This document shows positions 1 to 9,394 of a DNA stretch of 56,407 nucleotides, one piece after another. The stretch comes from Promethearchaeota archaeon (lineage in GTDB: Archaea > Asgardarchaeota > Lokiarchaeia > Sigyniarchaeales > SOKP01): NCBI GenBank assembly GCA_011364975.1, contig RDOE01000015.1:1-56407 (forward strand). Reading direction: 5' to 3'. Both the position numbers and the translations under genes were made by a program. Numbering within the stretch: the first letter of the stretch is position 1; the number at the start of each line of letters is the position of its first letter. A model generated the notes under the pieces. It saw only the letters and a list, made by a program, of their open reading frames with translations. It did not search any database and was not told the DNA's origin.

Positions 1-826
1 TATATTGAATACCTTGATAAGCAATATATTTAGCGACAAATGAACTTATTAGCGTTACTACAAGAGAGATTAATAGTAGTTGTAGTAGCATTACTGCTAC
101 ATCTTCACTCATTGATATTACCATTAAATTTATTGGAAGTAAATTTACAGATACTGTACCTATAATGGCAGAAATAAAATAGAGTAAATAGCTTTTCTCT
201 AGCAATTGTGTTCGATCATCAAAATTAACTATAAAAAATGATAAGATCAAACTTGGAACAAAGAATAAGCCTTCTAATGCTAAAAAACTTAAAAAACCAA
301 ATAAATTTCCAAAGTAAACTGTTGCCTCAATAATTAATAAAATGTCTAGAAAGAAGGGTATGAATAAAAATACCAAATAGACAGAGTCTAAAATGATATA
401 AGTTTTCAACTTTCGAGGAAATTTATAATCTTTAAAGAATATCCCTGCTATAATTGTTATATTAGGGGCTAGAAACAATAGTATACCCGTTATTGGTATT
501 GATTGGCGTGCATAATAAAATATATTACTTAAAAAGACAAAGAAAAAGTTAAGAACTGATAAGAGGATTGTACTAGTATTCACATTTAATAAATGCTTAC
601 TCTGCTCTTTTTTTCTGATAACTATATACATCGAAATTGGAATAGCTCCTTGTAGCAAAAGTATTAGGATTGAGCTTAATATTGTCAAAATCATAGATCC
701 TATGATAAAATTATCCAAAATTGAAAAGAAAATTCCAACAGATACTCCAATAATAGCAAAAGCTAACGAAACTACGCTGATTAATAAAATAAACCAATTG
801 ATTTTATCCTTTGACAGTTTTTTCAT
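1..826 (-). CDS. Multi-pass membrane protein, cut by the window start; possible N-terminus of a second membrane-fused peptide ABC ATPase
   Basis: From the ATG at 826 the minus strand is open without a stop to base 1, giving 275 residues of an incomplete protein. A GGAGAG ribosome site lies six bases before the ATG, and the gene follows the upstream ATPase by 24 bases, so it is in the same operon. The protein is almost all hydrophobic helices (about seven or eight) with short basic loops. I recognise no family in it. The preceding gene has a membrane domain of similar size before its ATPase domain, and peptide importers normally carry two ATPases (D and F). I therefore infer that this is the membrane part of the F-type ATPase, with the nucleotide-binding domain beyond the window. 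Confidence 0.7.
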   Translation of the reverse strand, partial: MKKLSKDKINWFILLISVVSLAFAIIGVSVGIFFSILDNFIIGSMILTILSSILILLLQGAIPISMYIVIRKKEQSKHLLNVNTSTILLSVLNFFFVFLSNIFYYARQSIPITGILLFLAPNITIIAGIFFKDYKFPRKLKTYIILDSVYLVFLFIPFFLDILLIIEATVYFGNLFGFLSFLALEGLFFVPSLILSFFIVNFDDRTQLLEKSYLLYFISAIIGTVSVNLLPINLMVISMSEDVAVMLLQLLLISLVVTLISSFVAKYIAYQGIQY

Positions 827-850
827 CTTTCTCTCCAGATCTGATTTTTT

Positions 851-2776
851 TTATTGGGAAGTCGCTACCTCGGTTTTGTTAAATTTGGGATCATACAAAT
901 GGCAAGCAACAAAATAATTTGATTCAACTTCTAAAGATTTTGGTATTTCTGATTTGCATGGTTCAAAACAATATGTACATCGAGGGTGAAATTTACAACC
1001 TGTAGGCGGATAAATAGGGTTAGGTAACATTCCCGGGATAGCTTTTAAATCTTCTTTTTTCCCCTCAATTGGTACAGCGCTTAAAAGACCCTTTGTATAA
1101 GGGTGATAGGTTTTTTTAAATATTGTCTTAATTGCTCCATATTCTACTATTGAGCCACAATACATTACTGCAACTCTGTCACACATTTTTGAAATAACCG
1201 ATAAGTCATGAGTAATGAAGAGGATGGATGTATTGTAATCCTTTTGCAAATCCTTCATGAGTTTTAATATTTGATTTTGTACTGTAACATCTAAAGCAGT
1301 TGTAGGTTCATCTGCTATTAATAAAACTGGGCTACAAGCAATAGCCATAGCGATTTGAATTCTTTGTCTCATCCCACCACTTAATTCATGCGGATATCTA
1401 TCGATAATTTTTTCTGGAGAGGGTATATTCATATCTTTTAATATTTGCATCGTTCGTTCTCTTAGAATATCGTATAATCCTTTATTCTTCCCTTTAGAAG
1501 CTTCAATCATAAGTTCTTCTTCTTTATGCAATAAAAGTACTTCAGCTATCTGTTTCCCTACAGTAAATACAGGGTTAAGCGAATTAACCGGATCTTGAAA
1601 TATCATAGTTATTTTATCTCCTCTATACGAAAGAATTTCTTTACTAGTTTTTTTGAGTAAATCTTCATTTAAGAAATCAATACGTCCATTTATTATTTCA
1701 CCAGGGGGTTGGATCAATTGAAGAATTGATAACGCAGAAACAGATTTACCGCATCCTGTTTCACCCACGAAACCTAATACTTCTCCTTTATAGACCTTGA
1801 ATGAGATCCCCTCTACCGCATAAACAACACCCTCTTCCGTAAAAAATCTTGTTGTAAGATCACTTACATCTAAAATTACTTCCTGCTTTTTTACTTTCTC
1901 TTCTTTTAATTCTTCTTTCTCAATATATTCCCGTATTAACTTGTTTTCTTCTTCTAGAAATTTTGGTAAGAATATATATCGAATAGAAACGAAAAAGCTT
2001 ACAAAATATGTAGCAGAAACAGTAGTAAATAAAATGCGAATATCTTGTTCATATAAATTAATTCCAAAATATCTTGAGAGATATAATTCAACAATAATAA
2101 GTTGAATTGACCAAATCCCGAAAGCGATAACAGAGCTAACGATCGTAGCTTTTCTTATTACTATTTTCGGAGGTACTTTCTTCGTGGGAAGAGATGCAAT
2201 AATAATTTTTGATATTACAAGATTTAAAAGAACGAATACTGCAGCCCATTCAAATCCAAGTAAAAATGGATCATAGTTCGGATTTTGAGGATCTGCCGGA
2301 ATTAAGTCGTATATTGGGATATTTAATAAATCAATTGAAAGGAATAAGGAGAAAGTAATCCATGATACTATTATTACAAATAATGATCGTATTAAGTAGA
2401 TTTTTTTCGATTTGCGTAATTTCAGAACTAAATTCTCCTTATCAAATTTTTTAAGAAAAATAAGATACAATGGAAAAAATAACGTTGACATAATACCTAA
2501 AGAAAAATAGAGAGTATCAAGGGCTCTAATTTCAATTAAGAAATAACCAATAAAACCAATTATATATCTTGAAAATATAGCTGCTCCTAAAGTAATTAAA
2601 AGGCTAATATTTGCACTTCTATTATTAATTCGTTTTGCTTTTTGCCTTTTTTCATCCAATAATTCTGTCATAATTGTTTTATGGGCAAAATAAAAGAATA
2701 CAGACAAAAAGATGACTTCTATTAGTGTTAATACATAATTGATGTAATATTGACCGTCAATAACAATAAATATCAT
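851..2776 (-). CDS. Oligopeptide/dipeptide ABC transporter ATPase (OppD/DppD type) with an N-terminal membrane domain
   Basis: This 641-residue protein is nearly twice the usual OppD length. Residues 1-270 hold about seven hydrophobic helices, and a charged linker (275-298) leads into a complete ATPase. The ATPase shows Walker A GETGCGKS at 338-345, Q-loop FQDP near 393, signature LSGGM at 465-469, Walker B LLIADE at 485-490 and the switch His at 523. The C-terminus carries the oligopeptide-family extension with Cys594, 600, 603, 607 and 625; the equivalent cysteines in DppD/OppD bind a [4Fe-4S] cluster. It should power import of peptides or similar solutes with the permeases just upstream (15-base gap). 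The membrane domain shows no permease EAA loop, so its role is unknown. The ATPase call is firm. Confidence 0.93.
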   Translation of the reverse strand: MIFIVIDGQYYINYVLTLIEVIFLSVFFYFAHKTIMTELLDEKRQKAKRINNRSANISLLITLGAAIFSRYIIGFIGYFLIEIRALDTLYFSLGIMSTLFFPLYLIFLKKFDKENLVLKLRKSKKIYLIRSLFVIIVSWITFSLFLSIDLLNIPIYDLIPADPQNPNYDPFLLGFEWAAVFVLLNLVISKIIIASLPTKKVPPKIVIRKATIVSSVIAFGIWSIQLIIVELYLSRYFGINLYEQDIRILFTTVSATYFVSFFVSIRYIFLPKFLEEENKLIREYIEKEELKEEKVKKQEVILDVSDLTTRFFTEEGVVYAVEGISFKVYKGEVLGFVGETGCGKSVSALSILQLIQPPGEIINGRIDFLNEDLLKKTSKEILSYRGDKITMIFQDPVNSLNPVFTVGKQIAEVLLLHKEEELMIEASKGKNKGLYDILRERTMQILKDMNIPSPEKIIDRYPHELSGGMRQRIQIAMAIACSPVLLIADEPTTALDVTVQNQILKLMKDLQKDYNTSILFITHDLSVISKMCDRVAVMYCGSIVEYGAIKTIFKKTYHPYTKGLLSAVPIEGKKEDLKAIPGMLPNPIYPPTGCKFHPRCTYCFEPCKSEIPKSLEVESNYFVACHLYDPKFNKTEVATSQ

Positions 2777-2791
2777 TCTATTTCACTTCCA

Positions 2792-3811
2792 CTACACTCG
2801 TTTCATCGTTATCTTTAATCTGGGATCCAAAGCGTCTCTTAGACCATCCCCAAGGAGCATAAATCCTAATACTGCAAGTAATATAAAAATCCCAGGAAAT
2901 AGGGTTGTATGTATCATTGAGAGATGTCCTCTACCATAATTCAAATCAGTTCCCCAGTCTGGGATACCTTCATCTCCAAAACCTAAAAAGGCTATACCCG
3001 CAAATCCTAAAATTGCTGCACCCACCCCTCCAAAAAATCTAATAATAATGGGTGAAATAGCATTTGAAAATATATGCTTAAACATAATCTTAAAATTTTT
3101 GGCGCCACTTGTTTTAGCAGCTTCAATATAGAGTTGTTCTTTCGTTTCTAATACCGACGCGCGCATCAATCGGGAATAGCTCGGGATTGCAAACATGCCA
3201 AAAATTGTTAATATCGTTGTTAAATTTCTACTTACCATTTCTGTAAATATTATTACTATTACTAAAGTTGGAAAAGCTAATGTGAAGTCAACGATGCGCA
3301 TTATAATTGTATCTACTTTGCCACCATAATATCCCGAAATAGTTCCTACAGCGATACCTCCTAAAGTGGCAATGATAATTGTTAAAATTCCAAACGTTAC
3401 TGCTGTTCTAGAACCCCAAATAATTCTCGAAAAGAGATCATAAGCATATGCTGTTGTTCCCCATGGATGTAAAGGGGACGGAAGAGTATAAGGGTCACCA
3501 AAATCTATTGCGCGTGATACATCTGTAACAGTTTCTAATGTATAAAGAGCGATCCAAGGTGCATATACTGCCAAGAAAACGATATAAAAGATTAAACCAA
3601 TTCCAATAAGAGTTAGTGGTTTAATTAATCTTCTAAAAAACTTTCGTTTTGATTTTGTTTTCTCAATTTCATACTCTTGCTGAGAAAATTTTTCATCACG
3701 CCAACCAGGTATTAGCAAAAATTTAAGATATCTAATTATATTTTGTTTACTAAAATCAAGCGAATATCCTTTTTTATTAAATCTTAATTCTGAAATGTTT
3801 GAATCTTCCAT
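2792..3811 (-). CDS. Peptide-type ABC transporter permease (OppC/DppC family)
   Basis: The 339-residue protein has a cytoplasmic N-terminal stretch of about 65 residues, a first helix near 70-90, an external segment, and then five helices of the binding-protein-dependent permease domain. The EAA loop, which contacts the ATPase, is readable as EAAKTSGAKNFKIMFKHIF around residues 230-248. The sequence HPWGTTAYAYDLFSRIIWGS around 115-134 is the usual OppC N-terminal motif. It sits between the ATPase (15 bases) and the OppB gene (27 bases) in one operon and forms the second half of the membrane channel. The long basic N-terminus is longer than in typical bacterial OppC. Confidence 0.93.
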   Translation of the reverse strand: MEDSNISELRFNKKGYSLDFSKQNIIRYLKFLLIPGWRDEKFSQQEYEIEKTKSKRKFFRRLIKPLTLIGIGLIFYIVFLAVYAPWIALYTLETVTDVSRAIDFGDPYTLPSPLHPWGTTAYAYDLFSRIIWGSRTAVTFGILTIIIATLGGIAVGTISGYYGGKVDTIIMRIVDFTLAFPTLVIVIIFTEMVSRNLTTILTIFGMFAIPSYSRLMRASVLETKEQLYIEAAKTSGAKNFKIMFKHIFSNAISPIIIRFFGGVGAAILGFAGIAFLGFGDEGIPDWGTDLNYGRGHLSMIHTTLFPGIFILLAVLGFMLLGDGLRDALDPRLKITMKRV

Positions 3812-3838
3812 TTAGCTCAACTAATTGTTTTTAATTAT

Positions 3839-4897
3839 TTATGTATATACAATTCTTGGGTCGATCAGTGTATACAACACATCAGCGACTAATGTTCCTG
3901 AAATGATTATGATACTATCTATAACAATTATTCCGGTAATTACGACATAGTCACCGCCTTGTATAGCAGCAAATAAATACCATCCCATTCCTTTATAATT
4001 AAATATGATTTCGAGGAATAAAGATCCAATCAGAAGTGATGCTACAAGACCAACGATCTCATTACTTGTAGGAATTAATGCATTGCGTAAAGCGTGCTTA
4101 TTAATTACATCTTTTTCGGCAACGCCTTTAGCTCTCGCTGTTCTTACATAATCTTTTCTCATAACATCTAGCATACTCGCTCTTGTTTGACGCGTAATAC
4201 CTGCCAATGAAACCACAATTGAAGCAACCGAAGGTAAGAAAAGATGCAGTAAGGTATCATGCAGCAGAGCTTGATCATTAAATAAGAATGCATCAATTAA
4301 GCGAAATCCCGTTAACCTATTATCATAATCAATGGTAATTGAATTGCCAGACTGCGTTTCAAAATTAATAACTCCATAAGTGTACACATTTAAAATATGA
4401 CTTACAAAATATTGGATTAACGTTGCTAAAAAAAATATAGGTATGCAAACCCCTAACATTATAACTCCTCGAATGATATTATCTTGCCATTTGTTTCTAT
4501 GTTTAGCAGAATTAATCCCTAGTTTAACAGAAAGAAAGGGAATTATGATTATAGGGATTATAACTAATTCAATAGTTTTTGGAAAGATTATGGTTATTAA
4601 AGTAGTGACCGGTACTCCATCAGCAACAATATATGAAGTCCCCCAATTACCTTGAAAGAAATTAGTAATGTAAATTACAAATTGCTCATATAACGGTTTG
4701 TCTGCTCCTACCCTATCTCGTTCTTGTAAATATACTTCATATGGCACCCTTGGATCAGAACTCATTTTATTAAGGACCGGATTTACCTCCATTAAATGTG
4801 TTAAAAAAAATGTAGCCACTAACACAAAGAAAACCATAACAACCATTATGATTAATCTTTTAACAATATACATCAACATATTTTTACTTTTTACCAT
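3839..4897 (-). CDS. Peptide-type ABC transporter permease (OppB/DppB family)
   Basis: First gene of the permease-ATPase operon, 352 residues from the ATG at 4897. The frame extends to a GTG at 4909, but that GTG is part of the AGGTG ribosome site, nine bases before the ATG, so I prefer the ATG. The protein has the OppB layout: an N-terminal helix (MYIVKRLIIMVVMVFFVLVA), a large external loop, then five helices. The EAA loop appears as DYVRTARAKGVAEKDVINKH in the C-terminal half, followed by ALRNALIPT. It pairs with the OppC-like permease to form the import channel. Confidence 0.92.
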   Translation of the reverse strand: MVKSKNMLMYIVKRLIIMVVMVFFVLVATFFLTHLMEVNPVLNKMSSDPRVPYEVYLQERDRVGADKPLYEQFVIYITNFFQGNWGTSYIVADGVPVTTLITIIFPKTIELVIIPIIIIPFLSVKLGINSAKHRNKWQDNIIRGVIMLGVCIPIFFLATLIQYFVSHILNVYTYGVINFETQSGNSITIDYDNRLTGFRLIDAFLFNDQALLHDTLLHLFLPSVASIVVSLAGITRQTRASMLDVMRKDYVRTARAKGVAEKDVINKHALRNALIPTSNEIVGLVASLLIGSLFLEIIFNYKGMGWYLFAAIQGGDYVVITGIIVIDSIIIISGTLVADVLYTLIDPRIVYT

Positions 4898-5472
4898 TTT
4901 AATTAACACCTAACAAGTTTCAAGAACAATTTAATTTTCTAATTTTTATTCCTATAAATTATTATATTATTTAACCTTCATCACTATTTTAAATTTATTA
5001 CTAAAATTAAAGATACTTAGCCTTAAACTAAGGACTACATGCTCTTAAAGTTTATTCAACATTCATTAACATTAACTTAGACGTAATAGATTCAGTTAAT
5101 ACTTTCTAGTTTATTATGAAATCTCGATATTATATAAAATTTATTACATCATTTCATAATTTTCCAATTATCTCTTCAATATCTACTTAAATATAAGATG
5201 CTATTCCTTAAGTGGACAATATGAATTTATACGAACCAGTCTTTTATGATGATTTACTCTTACGAAATCATAGATAGTATATATTAACTTGAGATAAATT
5301 GATTAAAATATATTCTATAGGTCCTATTTCTCATCATATCTCTACAATACTCAACTTTTTTCTAATTCTTAACAACTAAGTGGACACATGACAAAGCTTA
5401 TATACTTGTCTAAATAATTTAAAAAATAAGATATATCTAATCAAAAAAAAAAAAATAAATAGAGAAAAAAAC
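4898..5472. other. Noncoding region between the divergent permease operon and the binding-protein gene
   Basis: I see no credible gene in these 575 bases. The region must hold two divergent promoters. The decamer TAAGTGGACA occurs twice, at 5209-5218 and 5377-5386. The first copy is extended into a weak dyad (left arm TAAGTGGAC, spacer AAT, right arm ATGAATTTA at 5221-5229) that resembles the element found before the SCP2-ferredoxin genes. The second copy lies just upstream of the TATA box of the binding-protein gene. Confidence 0.6.
5393..5405 (+). promoter_or_regulatory. TATA-box promoter of the solute-binding protein gene
   Basis: AAAGCTTATATAC is a good archaeal BRE/TATA element. Transcription would start about 25 bases downstream, near 5430, leaving a leader of about 40 bases before the ATG at 5473. 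No strong ribosome site is present; AGAGAAAA ends just before the ATG. Confidence 0.55.
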
Positions 5473-7944
5473 ATGAAAGTTAAACTAATTTGTATAATTG
5501 GAGTAATCCTTTTCATGAGTACTCCATTTTTAGGTTTTGTTTCTTTTGCGAAAGCACAAACAACTGAAAATAGTTTGATTTATGGCGCAATTAATGCTGT
5601 TCCAAAATCTTGGGATCCCGCAACCAGTCAAGCTGATTTAATGGGTTATATCAAAGGTCATGCCATAGAAGCTTTAGGCTGGCAAGATACAAAGGGAGAT
5701 TATCATCCGTTGCTAGCTGAAAGTTGGACAATACATCCAAGACCTGATGGTGTATCTGCCGCGGGAACTAATCAAGGAGGGGTTGCAGCTATAGAGTTCA
5801 AATTACGAGAGAATGTAGTTTTTCATGATGGTTCTGAATTTAATGCTTCTGTTGCGGCATGGAATATCAATAGAGTAATACAAATTTCTGGCTATGAAAA
5901 TTATCAATGGAATAACATCCATTGGATGAATCCCGCATCTTATAAAAATAGATTTATTCCCACATGGGATTTATCTTGGGCTATAAATGACCCTGAAGTC
6001 TCATTCATAGACACAGCCAATTGGGCCGCTATTCCTGATGGAAGCTATATTAATTATACCTCGAAAACTGCTTCAGGTTTTAACAACTATTATATCTGGT
6101 TTGATTTAACCGGAGATAATTCGACCTCAAACCCTGCACCTGCTGGTAAATTGCCGATTTATTGTAATATTTCCGCATCGGTTTCCCAGGAAAATGTTTC
6201 TAAAGTATTAGGTACCGCCATCAACGCCATTACAGGAATTTCAGCCTCGTATACAACTGATAACGTTACAATTACAAATGCACTTGATGGAGATGTTACT
6301 GATATTGTAGACTATGATTCTGGTCTTACTGTAAGTACTGTCTCACAGGGTATCATGCGTAATCCTTTCAACACCATAAATCCTGAGTATATTCCAGCAA
6401 TTAATTCAACAATTGTTGTAAGTAAATATGTTCTTAATGTTACTATGAATAGATGGTATACTGATTTGGGTCAATTTGGATGGTATGGAATGATCTCCCA
6501 AGAAGCGTATGGTCCGTGGTTTAATAAATCGATACCAGGTTATGAGGCAGTTCCCAATGCTTACGATGGAACTCCTTTTCCAGGGCATATGATAGGGACA
6601 GGTCCATATAAATTTGAATCTGTTGATTTTGTCGGCGACGCTAAGGCACACTCAACTAAATTTGAGAATTATTGGAATGCAACTGCGTTAGAAGCAGAGG
6701 GCCTATTTTCTGTAACAGACCTTTATGGTAGATTTTATGCAGATGCAACAGCACGAGGAAACGCATTGTTAGCCACTGATATTGACTTAGTTAACTCCAT
6801 GCTCCAAGATCCAGCTCCAATTGCTGATGTCAAGGCCTCTCCTTATTTAAATTACATTGCTACAGTTCCCGATGCGAGTGTGAATGTTGTAAGTATGCTA
6901 AGTGCAGAAGCAATCAACAAACCACTTGCGAGCCTCGGAGGAGTATCGATAAGAGAATGGTTTCCAACCAGTAGTTTTTGTACAAGTACCTTGGGCTTAC
7001 CTTCAGGAACCCAATACCCCGAAGGAATAAATAAAACTGTTCGACAAGCTCTTTCTTATGCATATGATACTGCTGGTTTTGTATCGGCTATTTACCCTGA
7101 GACTAGTGGCGGAGGTATATACTGCTGGAGTCCTTGGGGTATGAGCAGTCCATTTACCGATGAAGGCGGTGTATCCCATCCAGGACCTGATCCTGATCTT
7201 ACAACCGCAAGAACAATTCTCCTCAGTGATCCATATTATAATGGGCTAGCTACAGCGAGAGGATTGTCTTTAGCTAACACAACTGCTGATTGGGTTGATG
7301 TTGCTAGAACTAATCCCATGAAAACCTTCAAATTCTTAAACTATCCTGGCTCAACAACGACGGGATTTTTAGAAGAAGCTTGTGAGGTTCTTGGTTTTGC
7401 ATTGGATGTTCATGAAGATGCTGCTGTATCTGGTGAATTATGGACTCAGTTTGTTGCTACAGGCAGAGCTTCTATGTATGATATGTTTCCATATGTTTAT
7501 CTCATGAATCCTTTGAATCCAGCCCAATATGGTATCTATTGGTATTCAACCGGCGCTGCTAAGCCACCGGGTTGGGGATATAACTATGCTCATTTAATGA
7601 ATTCCACTGTGGATGCTATTTTTGCGAATGTAGAGTTCTTAACAGATAAACAAGCTTCATATGATGAGGTAGCTGACATCTTGATAAATAAAGAGGCTCA
7701 TTCTCTATATATGAGCCAAGGAACTATGGGAATGGTTCTTAATGCTGGATTTACTTATGCATCATGGGCGAAAGAGGTCGGTGGTCCCGCAGGTCCAGGA
7801 ATAGCCATACAGGGAATTGGAGGTTCAAGAAGTAGAGCTTCTACTTTACCTGCTATTCCAGGATTTCCTATGGCATTTATGTTATTTGGTATGCTCATCT
7901 CTGTCTTAGGAACAATTTACGTCATTAAACGCAAAAGAAAATAG
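5473..7944 (+). CDS. Extracellular solute-binding protein, family 5 (peptide ABC importer), membrane-anchored at the C-terminus
   Basis: An 823-residue secreted protein. Residues 1-29 form a signal peptide (basic MKVK start, hydrophobic core, cut after AKA). The family-5 fold follows, with the signature near AVPKSWDPATSQADLMGYI, the long inserted lobes, IGTGPYKFESVDF and the C-terminal half with NKTVRQALSYAYD. It is about 250 residues longer than bacterial OppA. The end reads IPGFPMAFMLFGMLISVLGT followed by a basic tail, so the protein is held by a C-terminal helix instead of a lipid; the PGF just before the helix recalls archaeal CTERM sorting signals. It faces away from the permease operon across a 575-base divergent region and is almost certainly its binding protein. 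Ligand unknown. Confidence 0.92.
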   Translation: MKVKLICIIGVILFMSTPFLGFVSFAKAQTTENSLIYGAINAVPKSWDPATSQADLMGYIKGHAIEALGWQDTKGDYHPLLAESWTIHPRPDGVSAAGTNQGGVAAIEFKLRENVVFHDGSEFNASVAAWNINRVIQISGYENYQWNNIHWMNPASYKNRFIPTWDLSWAINDPEVSFIDTANWAAIPDGSYINYTSKTASGFNNYYIWFDLTGDNSTSNPAPAGKLPIYCNISASVSQENVSKVLGTAINAITGISASYTTDNVTITNALDGDVTDIVDYDSGLTVSTVSQGIMRNPFNTINPEYIPAINSTIVVSKYVLNVTMNRWYTDLGQFGWYGMISQEAYGPWFNKSIPGYEAVPNAYDGTPFPGHMIGTGPYKFESVDFVGDAKAHSTKFENYWNATALEAEGLFSVTDLYGRFYADATARGNALLATDIDLVNSMLQDPAPIADVKASPYLNYIATVPDASVNVVSMLSAEAINKPLASLGGVSIREWFPTSSFCTSTLGLPSGTQYPEGINKTVRQALSYAYDTAGFVSAIYPETSGGGIYCWSPWGMSSPFTDEGGVSHPGPDPDLTTARTILLSDPYYNGLATARGLSLANTTADWVDVARTNPMKTFKFLNYPGSTTTGFLEEACEVLGFALDVHEDAAVSGELWTQFVATGRASMYDMFPYVYLMNPLNPAQYGIYWYSTGAAKPPGWGYNYAHLMNSTVDAIFANVEFLTDKQASYDEVADILINKEAHSLYMSQGTMGMVLNAGFTYASWAKEVGGPAGPGIAIQGIGGSRSRASTLPAIPGFPMAFMLFGMLISVLGTIYVIKRKRK

Positions 7945-7965
7945 ACAAAATAAAATTTTAATTTC

Positions 7966-7976
7966 TTTTTTTTTTT
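7966..7976 (+). terminator. Oligo-T terminator after the solute-binding protein gene
   Basis: A run of eleven T on the plus strand starts 22 bases after the stop codon at 7944. T-runs of this kind end transcription in archaea without a hairpin, and I see no hairpin here. Confidence 0.6.
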
Positions 7977-8120
7977 AATTTTAGCGTGAATAATAATTCA
8001 AACATATTTGGAACTCAGAAAATAAAATACATGCGATTTAAAAGATGCTCGACTTACAATCTAAAAAATATACAAAGCGAAAAAACTATGGAAAACAAAC
8101 AGATAGAAACGATTAACTAA

Positions 8121-8630
8121 CTAATGTACACTTTCTTTTCTTAACATAACAAATTTTTTCGTAAACATCCCTAAAAAAGAGCCAACTATTACCATTAAAA
8201 ATAATAGTATTACGTTTACATAACCTTCAAAATACAAAAACTGTAATGAAAAAGGTTCTAAAGAGATCCCAAACATTAACCAATAAAATAGAAACCCTTC
8301 AGTTATTATAATTGGAACTAACCATAATGACGCTTTGATACCATACGCAGGAATCTCCTCTTTAAATGTTAGTGCAAAACTTACAATAAAAAGCAAAAGA
8401 AAGGGCAAGAAAAAATTTTTCGAAGCGGATAAATAGGGCCAAATTAATAAAGTCCGATCCATGTCAACAAAGGGAATCCATTCGCCATATCGATCTGTCA
8501 TTATTGTATTAGCAATTATCCCGTAAAACCCTAAAATAATAACAGCATAGGCTAAAAATACGCCTCCCTGCCGTCCAAAATCAATATGGATTCTTTTTTT
8601 CCTCTTTTCTTTAAATACAACTTCTGTCAT
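8121..8630 (-). CDS. Small four-helix membrane protein of unknown function
   Basis: The 169-residue protein has a basic N-terminus (KEKRKKRIHIDFGRQ) and four hydrophobic helices near residues 25-45, 75-90, 100-122 and 132-155, ending in a basic tail. I recognise no family. It lies downstream of the TetR and acyl-CoA ligase genes on the same strand, with a 79-base gap that holds ATTTTTATG-like AT-rich sequence, so it may be read from the same transcript or its own promoter. It is convergent with the solute-binding protein gene. Confidence 0.7.
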   Translation of the reverse strand: MTEVVFKEKRKKRIHIDFGRQGGVFLAYAVIILGFYGIIANTIMTDRYGEWIPFVDMDRTLLIWPYLSASKNFFLPFLLLFIVSFALTFKEEIPAYGIKASLWLVPIIITEGFLFYWLMFGISLEPFSLQFLYFEGYVNVILLFLMVIVGSFLGMFTKKFVMLRKESVH

Positions 8631-8709
8631 GTTAAACGTGAAAAATCCTTCTATTATTCGTATTACCTAATATTTTTATGTTTTAATATTTGTTCTTTTT
8701 AATTTAAAA

Positions 8710-9387
8710 CTACTTATCAGTTAAAATGTGTTTTAATACTTGCATCGTAGATTCTTTAAATTGATCAAACGTTACATCCACTTGGCTTAATTGAAGAGTT
8801 TCCCATACCCTACTTGGTGGACCATGCTCCTTCGTCCTATTCATTTGAATATACGCTACGCCCATTACTATACTATACGTTAATAGCGATAATAAGGGCG
8901 CTGTATCTTTTTTTATTTCTCCTTCATCTATCGCTTCTTGAATAAGCTTGGTGGTGCCGTCTAATAATCTATATTCTCTATATTTAGCTTCAATTGGACC
9001 AGTTCTACTTGAAGGGGGTGCTTCGATAACATTAAACATCATTTTATATTTATCATAATCCCTATCTGCAAAATCTAAGAAATGCTCGTAGAGTTTAATA
9101 ATTAAGTCACATTTCGACCCTTTATGATTTTTTATGATCTCAAGATTTTCCTCTTTAAATTGGTTATAAAACTTATTACGAATCGCAATCCACAATTCCC
9201 TCTTGCTTTCTATATAATTATATAAGTTATTCTTCGTCATACCAAGGATTTCCGCTAAATTTCGCATGCTAAAGCCTTCTGTTCCTTTCTTTAAAAATAG
9301 TTGTTTACCCGCTTCTAAAATCATCTCAAATTTTTCATCCTTTTTATCTTCAGAACGAGCTCTTGTTTGCTTTAATTTGGGAGCCAT
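8710..9387 (-). CDS. TetR/AcrR-family transcriptional regulator
   Basis: The 225-residue protein begins with a basic arm, and residues about 18-65 form the TetR helix-turn-helix: FEMILEAGKQLFLKKGTEGF, then SMRNLAEILGMTKNNLYNYI and the following SKRELW. The rest is helical and would bind a ligand. The gene starts seven bases after the end of the acyl-CoA ligase gene, and its AAAGGTT ribosome site lies inside that gene, so the two are co-transcribed. Regulators of this type next to acyl-CoA ligases commonly sense acyl-CoA or fatty acids (FadR-like); that role is inferred. It is the only TetR protein in the window and a candidate to bind the dyad before the ferredoxin genes. Confidence 0.92.
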   Translation of the reverse strand: MAPKLKQTRARSEDKKDEKFEMILEAGKQLFLKKGTEGFSMRNLAEILGMTKNNLYNYIESKRELWIAIRNKFYNQFKEENLEIIKNHKGSKCDLIIKLYEHFLDFADRDYDKYKMMFNVIEAPPSSRTGPIEAKYREYRLLDGTTKLIQEAIDEGEIKKDTAPLLSLLTYSIVMGVAYIQMNRTKEHGPPSRVWETLQLSQVDVTFDQFKESTMQVLKHILTDK

Positions 9388-9394
9388 TATTATA

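Noticed and set aside
702..917. A 71-codon plus-strand frame at the left end
   Set aside because: It overlaps the start of the truncated membrane gene and the end of the ATPase gene on the minus strand. Those two have proper start signals and family features; this frame has none.
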